From positions 248,001 to 312,000 of the forward strand of contig NZ_JAQMWQ010000002.1 of assembly GCF_030403775.1 (NCBI RefSeq): a stretch of DNA of 64,000 bases, in the 5' to 3' direction. Both the position numbers and the translations under genes were made by a program. A model generated the notes under the pieces. It was not told where the DNA came from. It did not search any database and saw only the letters and a program-made list of their open reading frames with translations. Each line of letters begins with the position of its first letter. Positions within the stretch are counted from its first letter, which is position 1. The stretch is from Paenibacillus sp. BSR1-1 (lineage in GTDB: Bacteria > Bacillota > Bacilli > Bacillales > Cytobacillaceae). Shown piece by piece: positions 17,503-25,877 of this stretch.

Positions 17503-18447
17503 ATGTTACATATCGGAATTATTGGTTTAGGAGCCATTGGTCAACGCTTAATAAAAAAATTCAAGGAACATCCCGACGTTGAAATCACGGCTGTTTGTGA
17601 TCGCTTAGAGTCCCTAGCTAGAGAAACAGCTGATGCGCTCGGAGGAGTTCCAGTTTATACTGACTACCAAAGTTTGGTTGCTGATCAAAGAGTGGACCTT
17701 ATCTACGTTGCGGTTCCACCCAAATTTCATCATCCCATTGTAATGGATGTCCTAAGAGCAAAAAAGCACGTCTTATGTGAGAAGCCTTTAGCCAACTCCC
17801 TGGATGAAGCAAAAGAGATGGCTCAGGCTGCAAAAGAAGCAGGAGTCATTCATGCGATGAACTTCCCGCTTAATTATGAACAAGGAGCCACTAAATTTGC
17901 GCAAATGATCAGCGAAAATTACGTTGGCAAGCTCCGTCGTTTACACCTCACCATGCATTTTCCAGAATGGCCGCGATTCTGGCAAAAAAATGACTGGGTA
18001 GGGGAAAGAGAGCAAGGGGGATTTGTTTTAGAGGTCGGTGTCCATTTTATCCAGCAAACTTTAAAGGTATTTGGCGATATCAAAAATATCCAAACTCGCT
18101 TAGAATTGCCTGATGATCCCCAAAAATGTGAGACTGGTGTGATCGCAACGGGTGAGCTTGAAGATGGAACACCCGTATTAATCGAAGGCTTAAGCCAAAT
18201 CGCTGGTAAAGAACATATCGCTTTTACTGCCTATGGTTCAGAAGGTATTCTTTCACTAGAAAACTGGGGCGAATTAAGAGGCGGAAAAAATGGAGAAGGA
18301 CTTATTGCAATTTCGTTTGGTGAAACAAAACCCAATCGCTTAATAGACGAATTAGTAAAAGCGGCAAATGGCCAGGAAGCAGAGCTTTATGATTTTGATT
18401 TGGGGTACAGAGCTCAGGAGATTCTTGAAGAACTGAGGAAAATGTAA
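17503..18447 (+). CDS. Gfo/Idh/MocA family oxidoreductase
   Basis: The 314-residue NAD(P)-dependent enzyme has the Rossmann start IGIIGLGAIGQRLIKKF, the family motif CEKPLANSLDEAKEM (catalytic Lys in EKP) and a C-terminal beta-sheet substrate domain with EVGVHFIQQTLKVFGD. These enzymes act on sugars, inositols or related polyols; substrate unknown. GGGAGG precedes the ATG. No sugar transporter or kinase is adjacent. Confidence 0.85.
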   Translation: MLHIGIIGLGAIGQRLIKKFKEHPDVEITAVCDRLESLARETADALGGVPVYTDYQSLVADQRVDLIYVAVPPKFHHPIVMDVLRAKKHVLCEKPLANSLDEAKEMAQAAKEAGVIHAMNFPLNYEQGATKFAQMISENYVGKLRRLHLTMHFPEWPRFWQKNDWVGEREQGGFVLEVGVHFIQQTLKVFGDIKNIQTRLELPDDPQKCETGVIATGELEDGTPVLIEGLSQIAGKEHIAFTAYGSEGILSLENWGELRGGKNGEGLIAISFGETKPNRLIDELVKAANGQEAELYDFDLGYRAQEILEELRKM

Positions 18448-18455
18448 GTTTTCGA

Positions 18456-18490
18456 AACGTTTCTTACCTGATGTAAGGAGCGTTTTTTAT
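18456..18490 (+). terminator. Hairpin terminator after oxidoreductase
   Basis: AACG..TCTTAC/GTAAGG..GCGTT imperfect stem with T6 tail. Confidence 0.5.
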
Positions 18491-18503
18491 AATGTTCCAA
18501 AAA

Positions 18504-18532
18504 TTGACAGGTTGGTTTTAATTCAATATAAT
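18504..18532 (+). promoter_or_regulatory. SigA promoter of marR-like gene
   Basis: TTGACA, 17-bp spacer, TATAAT: both boxes are consensus. The expected start near 18539 supports ATG 18565 over ATG 18541 as the translation start. Confidence 0.85.
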
Positions 18533-18564
18533 TCGTTCATATGGAAGATGATAGGGGCTTTTAC

Positions 18565-19011
18565 ATGAAAGTTGTATTTAATGATTTTTTAAGTATTATG
18601 ATTCATCAAACAGACCTGACCCTAACCAGTTATATCAAAGCCAAGCTAGCACCGTTAAACATTGCGCCGGAACAAAATTTAATTTTGATGCTCCTTTGGG
18701 AAAAGGACGGGCTGACACAAAATGAAATTGCTAAGAAGCTCGAAAAAGATAAAACCAATATAGCCCGTATGATATGCAATCTTGAAAAAAAAGGATTTAT
18801 CAGCAGACAGATCAATGAAATTGACAATCGTTCGTTTAATGTATTTCTCACTGAGAACGGCAAAAAACTTGGTGAAATGATCAAACCGCTGGCGGAAGAA
18901 TTCAACCGTACGGTGTGTGCTGGAATTTCTAAGGAAGAACAACAAATTGTTAAACAAGTTTTGTTGAAAATGAGACAAAATGTAGAAATGAAATGTATTG
19001 AATCAAAATAG
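18565..19011 (+). CDS. MarR-family regulator of azoreductase
   Basis: The 148-residue winged-helix protein shows the MarR HTH (LTQNEIAKKLEKDKTNIARMICNLEKKG, about residues 53-80) and wing (NRSFNVFLTENGKKLG). The paired palindromes TAGTTGC...GCAACTA at its own 3' end and in the following promoter suggest it represses azoR, as quinone- or diamide-sensing MarR proteins do in Bacillus. A single Cys in the C-terminal part (RTVCAGIS) and one at the tail (MKCIE) are candidate sensors. An aggggc site precedes the start. Confidence 0.85.
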   Translation: MKVVFNDFLSIMIHQTDLTLTSYIKAKLAPLNIAPEQNLILMLLWEKDGLTQNEIAKKLEKDKTNIARMICNLEKKGFISRQINEIDNRSFNVFLTENGKKLGEMIKPLAEEFNRTVCAGISKEEQQIVKQVLLKMRQNVEMKCIESK

Positions 19012-19033
19012 TTGCACTAGCAACTATTTTTTT
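19005..19033 (+). terminator. Terminator that doubles as operator-like palindrome
   Basis: AAAATAGTTGC/GCAACTATTTT 11-bp arms around ACTA followed by T7. The core TAGTTGC/GCAACTA is the same as in the azoR operator at 19054-19071. It overlaps the marR stop codon. Confidence 0.75.
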
Positions 19034-19050
19034 GTTAGAATGAGCAGGTC

Positions 19051-19078
19051 TTGTAGTTGCTATAGCAACTAATATGAT
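19051..19078 (+). promoter_or_regulatory. azoR promoter and 18-bp palindromic operator
   Basis: The perfect palindrome TAGTTGCTATAGCAACTA (19054-19071) fills the spacer between a TTGTAG -35-like box and TATGAT (19073-19078). Binding of the MarR protein here would block RNA polymerase. Confidence 0.75.
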
Positions 19079-19110
19079 AGATATTTAAATGACGAAGGGA
19101 TTGGACAGAA

Positions 19111-19746
19111 ATGACAAAAGTATTATACATTACGGCTCATCCGCATGATCACACGCAATCTTACAGTATGGCTGTAGGCAACGAATTTATTGAAACATAT
19201 AAAGAAGTAAATCCAACTGATGAAATTATTCAAATTGACCTTTATAAAGAAATTATTCCACATATTGATGCTGACGTATTTAGCGGATGGGGGAAACTGC
19301 GATCTGGGCAAGGCTTTGAGGAGCTCTCTTCAGAGGAGAAAGCAAAAGTGGGCCGACTCTCTGAATTATCGGAGCAATTTATTGCAGCCGATAAATATGT
19401 ATTTGTAACTCCGCTTTGGAATTTTTCATTCCCGCCAGTTATGAAAGCGTATCTTGATGCAGTTGCTGTTGCTGGTAAAACATTTAAATACACAGAACAA
19501 GGTCCAGTTGGTTTATTGACTGATAAAAAAGCGTTGCATATCCAAGCTCGCGGCGGTTTTTATTCTGAAGGTCCCGCTGCTGAAATGGAAATGGGCCACC
19601 GTTATTTAAATGTGATGATGCAATTCTTTGGAGTTCCATCACTTGAAGGACTTTTTGTAGAAGGACATAATGCCAAGCCTGAGCAAGCACAAGAAATTAA
19701 AGAAAATGCGATTGCTCGGGCAAAGGATTTAGCGCATACTTTTTAA
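19111..19746 (+). CDS. azoR: FMN-dependent NADH-azoreductase
   Basis: The 211-residue flavodoxin-fold enzyme reduces azo compounds and quinones by two-electron transfer, protecting against electrophile stress. Motifs are [19 protein letters not shown] at the N-terminal phosphate loop, [17 protein letters not shown] and [11 protein letters not shown] for FMN binding, and [23 protein letters not shown] lies before the ATG. Follows the MarR gene and its palindromes. Confidence 0.92.
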   Translation: MTKVLYITAHPHDHTQSYSMAVGNEFIETYKEVNPTDEIIQIDLYKEIIPHIDADVFSGWGKLRSGQGFEELSSEEKAKVGRLSELSEQFIAADKYVFVTPLWNFSFPPVMKAYLDAVAVAGKTFKYTEQGPVGLLTDKKALHIQARGGFYSEGPAAEMEMGHRYLNVMMQFFGVPSLEGLFVEGHNAKPEQAQEIKENAIARAKDLAHTF

Positions 19747-19835
19747 TTTTTCAGAAGGGTCAGCCTAAGGGTTGGCTCTTTTTATTTGATTTCGGGCAAA
19801 TTGTTGCTTTTAATGTGCTGAGTGCTCTTAAAAAA

Positions 19836-19978
19836 TCATCATTTTAGTTTAAAATTACACTCTTTTTACGGAGTTGTTGGATTTATCGGCGATTTTCACA
19901 GGTTTATCAGCGAATTTTCAATTTTATCAGCGAATTCTACGACTTTATCAGCGGATTTTTCAGTTTTATCAGCGAATC
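19836..19978. repeat. TTTATCAGCGAAT array with conserved header (copy 1)
   Basis: Five units of TTTATC(A/G)GCG(A/G)ATTTT start at 19882, 19903, 19923, 19944 and 19965, a period of 20-21 bp with variable 5-base spacers. About 25 bases upstream is a header ending TTTAAAATTACAC. A related array with the same header lies at 32230-32350. Non-coding. Confidence 0.85.
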
Positions 19979-20013
19979 ATACAAAACAGCAAAAATAACC
20001 CTAAGAACGTAAA

Positions 20014-20074
20014 GGCGGCTTCGCCAAACTAAAAGGCAAAAAGGGCTATCTCCATAGAGAGCCCTTTTGCCGCC
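20014..20074. repeat. Compound GC-rich hairpin
   Basis: GGCAAAAAGGGCT (20035-20047) pairs with AGCCCTTTTGCC (20060-20071), while GGCGGC (20014-20019) can pair either with its own CGCC (20022-20025) or with GCCGCC (20069-20074). No T run follows on the plus strand. The rest of 19750-20330 shows only a weak terminator after azoR (about 19756-19786) and AT-rich DNA. Confidence 0.5.
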
Positions 20075-20335
20075 GGACCCAATTTCTATCCATGGTGGAA
20101 AAGCGTTTTCCGCAAGATATGTAATAATTCATTGATCCATTGAAAAACACTCCCTTTTAATATGTCTTTATATCAATTTCTTCCTAAGTAGTAATTTTCC
20201 TTCATAGAACAAGAGCATTCATCCATTTATGAAAATTGTTTCCAAAATAAATGATAAAAGATATCTACTAATTTCTTGAAATGTTAAAATAAGGTATTAA
20301 TTAAGTTGTAAATATCAGTAACTGGGGGGAAATAC

Positions 20336-20968
20336 ATGAAAAAAATCATAATAAGTGTGCTTGGGGTCATTGTTTTGAGTTTTATCCTTGGCAATACATT
20401 TACAGAAGCTAAAACCCGTTCAGGCGGTACAAGTAGATCCGGTTCAAGTGTTTCCAAACCGAAAATGTCTGCCCCGGCCTCTTCAACAACAAATCGGAGC
20501 CCAAGCAGCAGTACAAAAAATACAACAACAAATCTGCCATCCTATTCTTCACTCACGACAAAATATCCAAAATCTGCAAGGTATTTTTCCGGCAATGCGC
20601 TATCCAAAACGCTTCTTTTCGGATCGACTGTATTACTGTTAAACGAAATATACGATGATGAACCTACATATCAAGATGAAGCAGGAAACGTTTATACACT
20701 TGCGGATTTAGAAGATATGGACGTGCAGATACCGGAAGAGGAGCCACCTGCAGATTCATATTCAGAAACCGTTACTTTTAATGAAGATGATTCGAATAAC
20801 GGTGCTACAGATGTAATCGAAACTGCCTCTTCTAATGAGGAGTATACCAGTATTGATGACGACACATATGAAATACAGAATAACCCACCCTTTAATTGGC
20901 TCTGGCTGTTCCTCCCTTTTGCAGCACTTGTAATCATATTATCTTACTTACGGAGAACGAAAAAATAA
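20336..20968 (+). CDS. Secreted Ser/Thr-rich membrane-anchored protein, unknown
   Basis: The 210-residue protein has a signal peptide (KKIIISVLGVIVLSFILG), a low-complexity Ser/Thr/Lys region (residues 25-70), a hydrophobic patch (ALSKTLLFGSTVLLL), an acidic region (YDDEPTYQDEAG, EEEPPADSYSE) and a C-terminal helix (WLWLFLPFAALVIILSYL) with RRTKK, so the middle should lie outside the cell. A GGGGGGA site precedes the ATG. No named family; the layout suggests a surface protein. It ends 14 bases before the next gene. Confidence 0.65.
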   Translation: MKKIIISVLGVIVLSFILGNTFTEAKTRSGGTSRSGSSVSKPKMSAPASSTTNRSPSSSTKNTTTNLPSYSSLTTKYPKSARYFSGNALSKTLLFGSTVLLLNEIYDDEPTYQDEAGNVYTLADLEDMDVQIPEEEPPADSYSETVTFNEDDSNNGATDVIETASSNEEYTSIDDDTYEIQNNPPFNWLWLFLPFAALVIILSYLRRTKK

Positions 20969-20982
20969 AGGGGGATCTTGTC

Positions 20983-21843
20983 ATGCAAGAAATGAAGAAA
21001 ATTGGTGAGAGATTTTGGTATATGACACCCGTTTCCGAGACTGATCGCCCGATTTTAGGGATGGTCGTTGGAAAGCATAAAAATTTAATGATCGATGCTG
21101 GAAATTCAGAAGCGCATGTGCATTATTTTTTAAAGGAGCTTTCTAAAAATCAGGTTTCGAAACCAAACATGGTTGTTCTGACTCATTGGCATTGGGATCA
21201 TATTTTTGGTCTTTCGGCTTTAACTGAGGCTGTTTCCATCGCCTCTAGGCAAACGAAAGGGGAGATCGGGAAACTGCTTCCACTTAGCTGGTCGGATGTG
21301 GCCCTAGATGAACGAGTAAAAGAGGGTGCTGAAATTGAATTTTGTGCCTCGGCAATTAAGAAGGAGTTTCCTGGGCATCGAAATATCACGATTACCCTGC
21401 CAGATGTAGCCTTTGAAGGAACAATGGAAATAGACCTTGGCGATGTGACATGCATTTTGCAGCATGTGGGCGGGGACCATGCTCAAGATTCTGTTGTAGT
21501 TTATATAAAAGAAGAGAAAATCTTATTTCTCGGAGATTGCCTTTATCCTGATATTTTTTCACCAAAACGAAACTATACGGTTCAAGGAACACTTGAGCTG
21601 TTAGAAAAGTTGGAAGCATTTGAGGCTGAAACATATGTTCTTTCACATTGGAAGCCGATTTCAAAGGAAGAGTTCGATCAAGAAGTCCAAATGCTCAGAA
21701 CTATTGCCAGTTACACGGAGGATTTTAAAGGAGTTAAACAAAGAATATCGGAAGCATATAGAAATCAGGTGGGACGAGAGCTTACTAAAGACGAGATCGA
21801 AACTGTTGAAGATTTTGTAAATGGTTCCCAATTATCGTTTTAG
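20983..21843 (+). CDS. Metallo-beta-lactamase fold hydrolase
   Basis: The 286-residue protein has the metal-binding THWHWDHIFG motif (HxHxDH), a second-site region GGDHAQDSVVVY, GDCLYPD and a C-terminal SHWKPIS histidine. The fold supports hydrolase or oxidoreductase roles; substrate unknown. ATG 20983 is chosen because an AAAGGGGGA site sits upstream and the family begins here; the longer frame overlaps the previous gene. Likely co-transcribed with it. Confidence 0.8.
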   Translation: MQEMKKIGERFWYMTPVSETDRPILGMVVGKHKNLMIDAGNSEAHVHYFLKELSKNQVSKPNMVVLTHWHWDHIFGLSALTEAVSIASRQTKGEIGKLLPLSWSDVALDERVKEGAEIEFCASAIKKEFPGHRNITITLPDVAFEGTMEIDLGDVTCILQHVGGDHAQDSVVVYIKEEKILFLGDCLYPDIFSPKRNYTVQGTLELLEKLEAFEAETYVLSHWKPISKEEFDQEVQMLRTIASYTEDFKGVKQRISEAYRNQVGRELTKDEIETVEDFVNGSQLSF

Positions 21844-21904
21844 AAGAATTTTATTCAAACAAACGAAGACAATAGTAGAAAAATAAACAAATGAGGTGAA
21901 CAAA

Positions 21905-22075
21905 ATGAAGGAAAATGAGAAAGAACCCCAATTTCAAAGTGGGGACATGGTCAATAAAGAGTTTAAAGGACTATATGGCCTTGATCCGGAAATGAGTTTA
22001 CTTTCTGTGAATTTTGCTACTGGAGAGAACTCCTATTTAAACGAGCATTATCAGGAAGACCCAAACGAAAACTAA
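21905..22075 (+). CDS. Small acidic protein of 56 residues
   Basis: ATG 21905 follows GAGGTGAACAAA and opens a clean frame with FQSGDMVNKEFKGLYGLDPE and a polar C-terminus. Placed 61 bases after the hydrolase gene and before a strong terminator, probably the last gene of that operon. No family recognised. Confidence 0.6.
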   Translation: MKENEKEPQFQSGDMVNKEFKGLYGLDPEMSLLSVNFATGENSYLNEHYQEDPNEN

Positions 22076-22084
22076 GAATAAATC

Positions 22085-22124
22085 AAAAGGGTTCAAATCT
22101 ATTTGTATAGATTTGAACCCTTTT
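22085..22124. terminator. Bidirectional terminator
   Basis: Long stem of about 17 bp (AAAAGGGTTCAAATCTA with its complement), shared by the convergent small gene and EcsC. Confidence 0.9.
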
Positions 22125-22127
22125 AAA

Positions 22128-22940
22128 TCATCTGGCATTTTCTAATTGGTTAATCCGTTCCAATATTCTACGCTTTCGGAATAACATCTGACCTGCTTCG
22201 GCGACATCTCCAATGGAGGAGCGATTAATAAACGCTCCAAATATCATCCCGGCAATCGGAATCATTTGAAAGAGCTTTTTCCAGCCAAAATTATCGCGAT
22301 ACGTAGTCACGACTTCACGCCATCCCTGTAATTGTGAAATCATTTGATTGTTCCGGTTTTCTTGCTGAAACGAAGAAAGCTCCTCTAAAATAGCCTTTTT
22401 CCCGACAATATCAGAAGACGAAAATTGCAGACATTTTACGATAAATATCCTTTCCGTCTTTTCCTTAGGGTCAAATCCGTAACAAATGGCCATTTCTTGC
22501 AATACTTTTAGGGACAATCCTAAAAGGACAGGGACATCAATCGCCAATGTAAACAGCCCGCCAATCCCTGTTGTTGCTCCCTGAATGGTAGCAAATTTTG
22601 TTCGTGAATGTTTGATTTCATCTGCAACCTCATCCATCTTACCAAGCGGAACTTGATTTAGGTCCTCTATTCGGAATTCATGCCCAGGTAAAGGTTCTTT
22701 CGGGGAAAACTTCTTAAGTATGCTTTCTTCCTTTAGTAAATATTGTCCTCCCGTTTGTATGTAATTTCCTAATTCATCAATCGCCAATCGAATTTTTTCT
22801 TGGATGAATTTTGGCGTAATTTTATCCAGCAGTTTAAAGGGCAAACGGCCAATTTTCTCCCAAAACCATAAATCCTTTTGCTCGTTCTCCCAATCCTCAA
22901 TCTTTTTTAATTCAGACATTAATAAATCAGTCGATTCCAC
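22128..22940 (-). CDS. EcsC family protein
   Basis: The 270-residue protein has the EcsC domain (TKFATIQGATTGIGGLFTLAID, then PVLLGLSLKVLQEMAICYGF), with amphipathic or membrane-associating stretches and a late hydrophobic segment (KLFQMIPIAGMIFGAFINRS). EcsC proteins were named from the Bacillus ecs ABC operon; biochemical role unclear. GTG is the start, with GGAG 8 bases upstream. No ecsAB genes are adjacent. Confidence 0.8.
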   Translation of the reverse strand: MESTDLLMSELKKIEDWENEQKDLWFWEKIGRLPFKLLDKITPKFIQEKIRLAIDELGNYIQTGGQYLLKEESILKKFSPKEPLPGHEFRIEDLNQVPLGKMDEVADEIKHSRTKFATIQGATTGIGGLFTLAIDVPVLLGLSLKVLQEMAICYGFDPKEKTERIFIVKCLQFSSSDIVGKKAILEELSSFQQENRNNQMISQLQGWREVVTTYRDNFGWKKLFQMIPIAGMIFGAFINRSSIGDVAEAGQMLFRKRRILERINQLENAR

Positions 22941-22999
22941 TTAACCAACTCCAATTGTTTTTAAAAAGTGATTTTATTAGTATACGTTTAAAATACAAA

Positions 23000-23024
23000 G
23001 GAGTTTCAAATATTTCGAAACTCC
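23000..23024 (-). terminator. Hairpin downstream of rpiA
   Basis: GGAGTTTC/GAAACTCC stem followed by TTTGTATTTT on the minus strand. Confidence 0.55.
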
Positions 23025-23046
23025 CTGAAGCTGGATAATGAAACTT

Positions 23047-23721
23047 CTATTTGACAATTGTTATGTTTACACGATCATGATCCCCGACAATTAATGTATC
23101 AACAACATTTAAAAACAAACCGTGTTCCACAACACCAGTCATATTTTTTAAAAATGAACTTAATTGTTCTACATTTTCGATTTCCTTCAAGTGCAGGTCG
23201 ACAATATAATTCCCGCTATCCGTTTTGTAGATTTCATTTTGCTTAACTCTTAATTGAGGATTCAGGTTATGATTTTCTAACGTTCTTAGTACATGAACAT
23301 AGCCAAAGGGAACGATTTCTACAGGCAAAGGAAAATGCCCGATACTTTGTGATACCTTACTTGAATCAGAAACCCAAATAACCTTATCGGAAATAGAAGC
23401 AACCACTTTTTCAAACAGCAGTGCGCCGCCGCCGCCCTTAATTCCATTAAATTTGTGGTCTACTTCATCTACTCCATCGATGGTTACATCAATTCTATTG
23501 ACCTCATTAATCGATATCAACGGAATTCCTAACTGTTCACATAATGCTGTTGTCGATTTTGAGGTAGAGACACCCTTGATTTTTAACCCATTCTTTACTA
23601 GTTCTCCCAACTTCATCAAACTGTAATAAACAGTGGAACCGGTACCCAATCCTACTGTCATTCCTTCTTTGATGTAGTGAACGGCTTCTTCGCCAGCTAA
23701 TTGTTTTTCCTTCAAATTCAT
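23047..23721 (-). CDS. rpiA: Ribose-5-phosphate isomerase A
   Basis: The 224-residue enzyme interconverts ribose-5-phosphate and ribulose-5-phosphate in the pentose phosphate pathway. Motifs: VGLGTGSTVYYSL (phosphate loop), TIDGVDEVD, and KGGGGALLFEKVVA with the catalytic Asp and Lys region. Bacilli often use RpiB, so RpiA here may be an additional isomerase. Monocistronic. Confidence 0.93.
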   Translation of the reverse strand: MNLKEKQLAGEEAVHYIKEGMTVGLGTGSTVYYSLMKLGELVKNGLKIKGVSTSKSTTALCEQLGIPLISINEVNRIDVTIDGVDEVDHKFNGIKGGGGALLFEKVVASISDKVIWVSDSSKVSQSIGHFPLPVEIVPFGYVHVLRTLENHNLNPQLRVKQNEIYKTDSGNYIVDLHLKEIENVEQLSSFLKNMTGVVEHGLFLNVVDTLIVGDHDRVNITIVK

Positions 23722-23782
23722 TCCCTCATTTTCAAAAAAATAGCCTGCAATATATTTTGTACATTTCCAGCATTAAATAAAA

Positions 23783-23803
23783 AAAGTGACGCAAAGTCAC
23801 TTT
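23783..23803 (-). terminator. Terminator of small zinc-ribbon gene
   Basis: AAAGTGAC/GTCACTTT stem with a long T run on the minus strand, 20 bases beyond the stop at 23824. Confidence 0.8.
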
Positions 23804-23823
23804 ATTAAGATAAAGCATTTGTG

Positions 23824-23970
23824 TTAAGAACATTCATCGCAGCAATAAACCTTATGACCTTTTAAATCCTTCTCTACATAGATGAAATAAGGTTCACCAA
23901 AGTCAATCGGAAGTCCACAGTGTATACAGAAAATGGTGTCTTCATAAGGGAGATTGCATTCGTCGTCCAA
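23824..23970 (-). CDS. Small zinc-ribbon-like protein of 48 residues
   Basis: TTG 23970 is preceded by GGAGGT at good spacing and opens a 48-codon frame. The protein has two Cys pairs (FCIHCGLP and YCCDECS) around an aromatic-rich middle (FGEPYFIYVEKD), fitting a small treble-clef or zinc ribbon. It has its own terminator. Function unknown. Confidence 0.7.
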   Translation of the reverse strand: MDDECNLPYEDTIFCIHCGLPIDFGEPYFIYVEKDLKGHKVYCCDECS

Positions 23971-24080
23971 CCTAACACCTCCAAAAGGGTAAATTTGTAG
24001 TAGAAGTTGAAAAAGAGGTTGTCCAAAATTTCAATTAAATAATTTAATAGTTTTTATTTTTTATATTATTTTATGCAAAA

Positions 24081-24105
24081 AAAATAGAAAGGTATTACGC
24101 CTTTC
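24081..24105 (-). terminator. Terminator of acyl carrier protein gene
   Basis: GAAAGG/CCTTTC hairpin followed on the minus strand by TATTTTTTTT. Confidence 0.75.
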
Positions 24106-24138
24106 ATAATTTTTTTGCTATTTATTTTCGGTCTCTGT

Positions 24139-24369
24139 TTATTTTCGGTTGTTAATAAAGTTTACGACATCTCCAACCGTTTGAAGTGTCTTTGCAACCT
24201 TGTCACTAATTTCAATCGCGAATTCATCTTCAATTTCCATTGTCAGATCCACCATATCTAGCGAATCAGCTACGAAATCATCTTTGAAAGATGATTCCAG
24301 TTTGATTTCCCCCATATTGACCCCGAGTTGGTCTGCGATAATGGGCTTTAACTTTTCAAATGTCGTCAT
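24139..24369 (-). CDS. acpP: Acyl carrier protein, stand-alone paralog
   Basis: The 76-residue acidic protein has the phosphopantetheine site ADSLDMVDL (Ser36 region) and normal ACP helices (EKLKPIIADQLGV, DEFAIEISDKVAKTLQTV). It is not next to fabD/fabG/rnc where the housekeeping acpP normally lies, and it differs from the Bacillus housekeeping protein at many positions, so it may be an auxiliary carrier. GGAGGATGCCGCA precedes the ATG. Confidence 0.85.
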   Translation of the reverse strand: MTTFEKLKPIIADQLGVNMGEIKLESSFKDDFVADSLDMVDLTMEIEDEFAIEISDKVAKTLQTVGDVVNFINNRK

Positions 24370-24530
24370 TGCGGCATCCTCCTATGTATATCATAGTCAT
24401 CATTATAACAATCAAATTTGGTACGTAAAACATAAATCTATTTCCAATTTATAAATTTGGGCTTTAAATCCTTAATCATATTTATTATGTGGTAATCTAA
24501 TAGTAATTTACTGATTAGGGGCCAAAACAA

Positions 24531-25403
24531 ATGGATGAACAGGACTGGATAATCTTAAAGGTGCTATACGAAAAAAAGAATATCACGAAAACGGCTGAGA
24601 GTTTATATATTTCCCAACCATCCTTAACGAAAAAAATTCAACAAATAGAGAAGGAATATCAAACAGAAATTGTCAAAAGGGGAACAAAAGGTGTTCACTT
24701 TACGCCCCAAGGAGAATATTTAGCTCAATGTGCGGATGAAATGCTGAATCGTCTCCAACAGATTAAAGATACGGTATCTAATATGGGTGAAGAGGTAAGC
24801 GGTACCTTACGATTAGGAGTTTCTAATTACATTACAAGACACAAGCTGCCACACCTTTTAAAGCTTTTTCGTGAACAGTTTCCAAAAGTAAATTATAAAG
24901 TGACAACGGGATGGAGCAGGGATGTGTTTAATCTTGCCTATAATGGGGATGTTCATATTGGAATGGTCCGTGGTGATTATCAGTGGTCCGATTCAAAATT
25001 TCTACTCTTTGAAGAAAATCTCTGTGTTGCATCTTTAGAAAAAATTGAAATTCGTGACCTGCCTTCACTACCGAGAATTGAATATGAAACAGATGCATTA
25101 CTAAAGACCATGATTGATAATTGGTGGAGCGGGCAATTTTCAAAGGCACCTTTTATAGGCATGGAAGTGGATAAAGCAGATACATGCATGGAAATGGTAG
25201 TGAACGGTTTGGGATATGGGATACTTCCCAGTGTACTTGTGCAGGATCATCAAAACCTTCATCTGATCATTCTAAAGGATAAAAAAGGAAATCCTATTGT
25301 AAGAAGAACGTGGATGTTCTATCATGAGAAATCCCTTGAGACCAAAATAGTGAAAGAATTTGTAGAATTTATAAAAAAATTGGATTTTAAATCTACTATT
25401 TAA
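24531..25403 (+). CDS. LysR-family transcriptional regulator
   Basis: The 290-residue protein has an N-terminal HTH (NITKTAESLYISQPSLTKKIQQIEKEY, residues 17-43) and a two-lobed effector domain (SGTLRLGVSNYITRHKLPHL; MVVNGLGYGILPSVLV). The co-oriented AEC transporter two genes on suggests a small organic acid as inducer. ATG follows a weak GGGGCC site. Confidence 0.88.
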   Translation: MDEQDWIILKVLYEKKNITKTAESLYISQPSLTKKIQQIEKEYQTEIVKRGTKGVHFTPQGEYLAQCADEMLNRLQQIKDTVSNMGEEVSGTLRLGVSNYITRHKLPHLLKLFREQFPKVNYKVTTGWSRDVFNLAYNGDVHIGMVRGDYQWSDSKFLLFEENLCVASLEKIEIRDLPSLPRIEYETDALLKTMIDNWWSGQFSKAPFIGMEVDKADTCMEMVVNGLGYGILPSVLVQDHQNLHLIILKDKKGNPIVRRTWMFYHEKSLETKIVKEFVEFIKKLDFKSTI

Positions 25404-25550
25404 GAAAGCGTGGGCAAATGCTCAGGCTTTTTTTCTTGGAATCAAACAGGATATGTTGCTATTCCTTTTTTGAATGGATATCGATAATTTATTAGTATTT
25501 CAACTGTTTGGAGATTGTTTTTAAAATGAAATGGAAGTGGGGGAGAGTAA

Positions 25551-25859
25551 TTGGAGGGTAATTCAAAGAAATTGATTACATTCTTATTGGGGCACGAAGG
25601 GAAAGATTTCGATGCCATCCTAAAGGATGAAATCGAAGGGACCGCAGGGTTTAGTTTTACGAGCTATATCCATAAGGCAAAAATTCATATCCAGGCTGGG
25701 AGAATAACGGTCAGCGAACCGAAAACAGGAAAATACTTTAGTCTGCCGCTTTGCGGCATCAAACAAATTTGCGGAGAAACCTGTGGACAGTATGATATAG
25801 CATTAACAATAAAATATAACAATGACTATGGCATCTTTATACAAATATTTGAATCTTAA
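25551..25859 (+). CDS. Hypothetical protein of 102 residues
   Basis: A soluble protein starting at TTG 25551 after GGGGGAGAG. It has a beta-rich central part (IHIQAGRITVSEPKTGKYFSLP) and two Cys (LCGIKQICGETCG) that could bind metal. It precedes the AEC transporter by 18 bases, so the two are probably co-transcribed. No family recognised. Confidence 0.55.
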   Translation: MEGNSKKLITFLLGHEGKDFDAILKDEIEGTAGFSFTSYIHKAKIHIQAGRITVSEPKTGKYFSLPLCGIKQICGETCGQYDIALTIKYNNDYGIFIQIFES

Positions 25860-25877
25860 AATGGAAAGGGTGAATTT

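Noticed and set aside
19882-19978. CRISPR-like array
   Set aside because: Units are only about 16 bases with 5-base spacers, far too short for CRISPR spacers.
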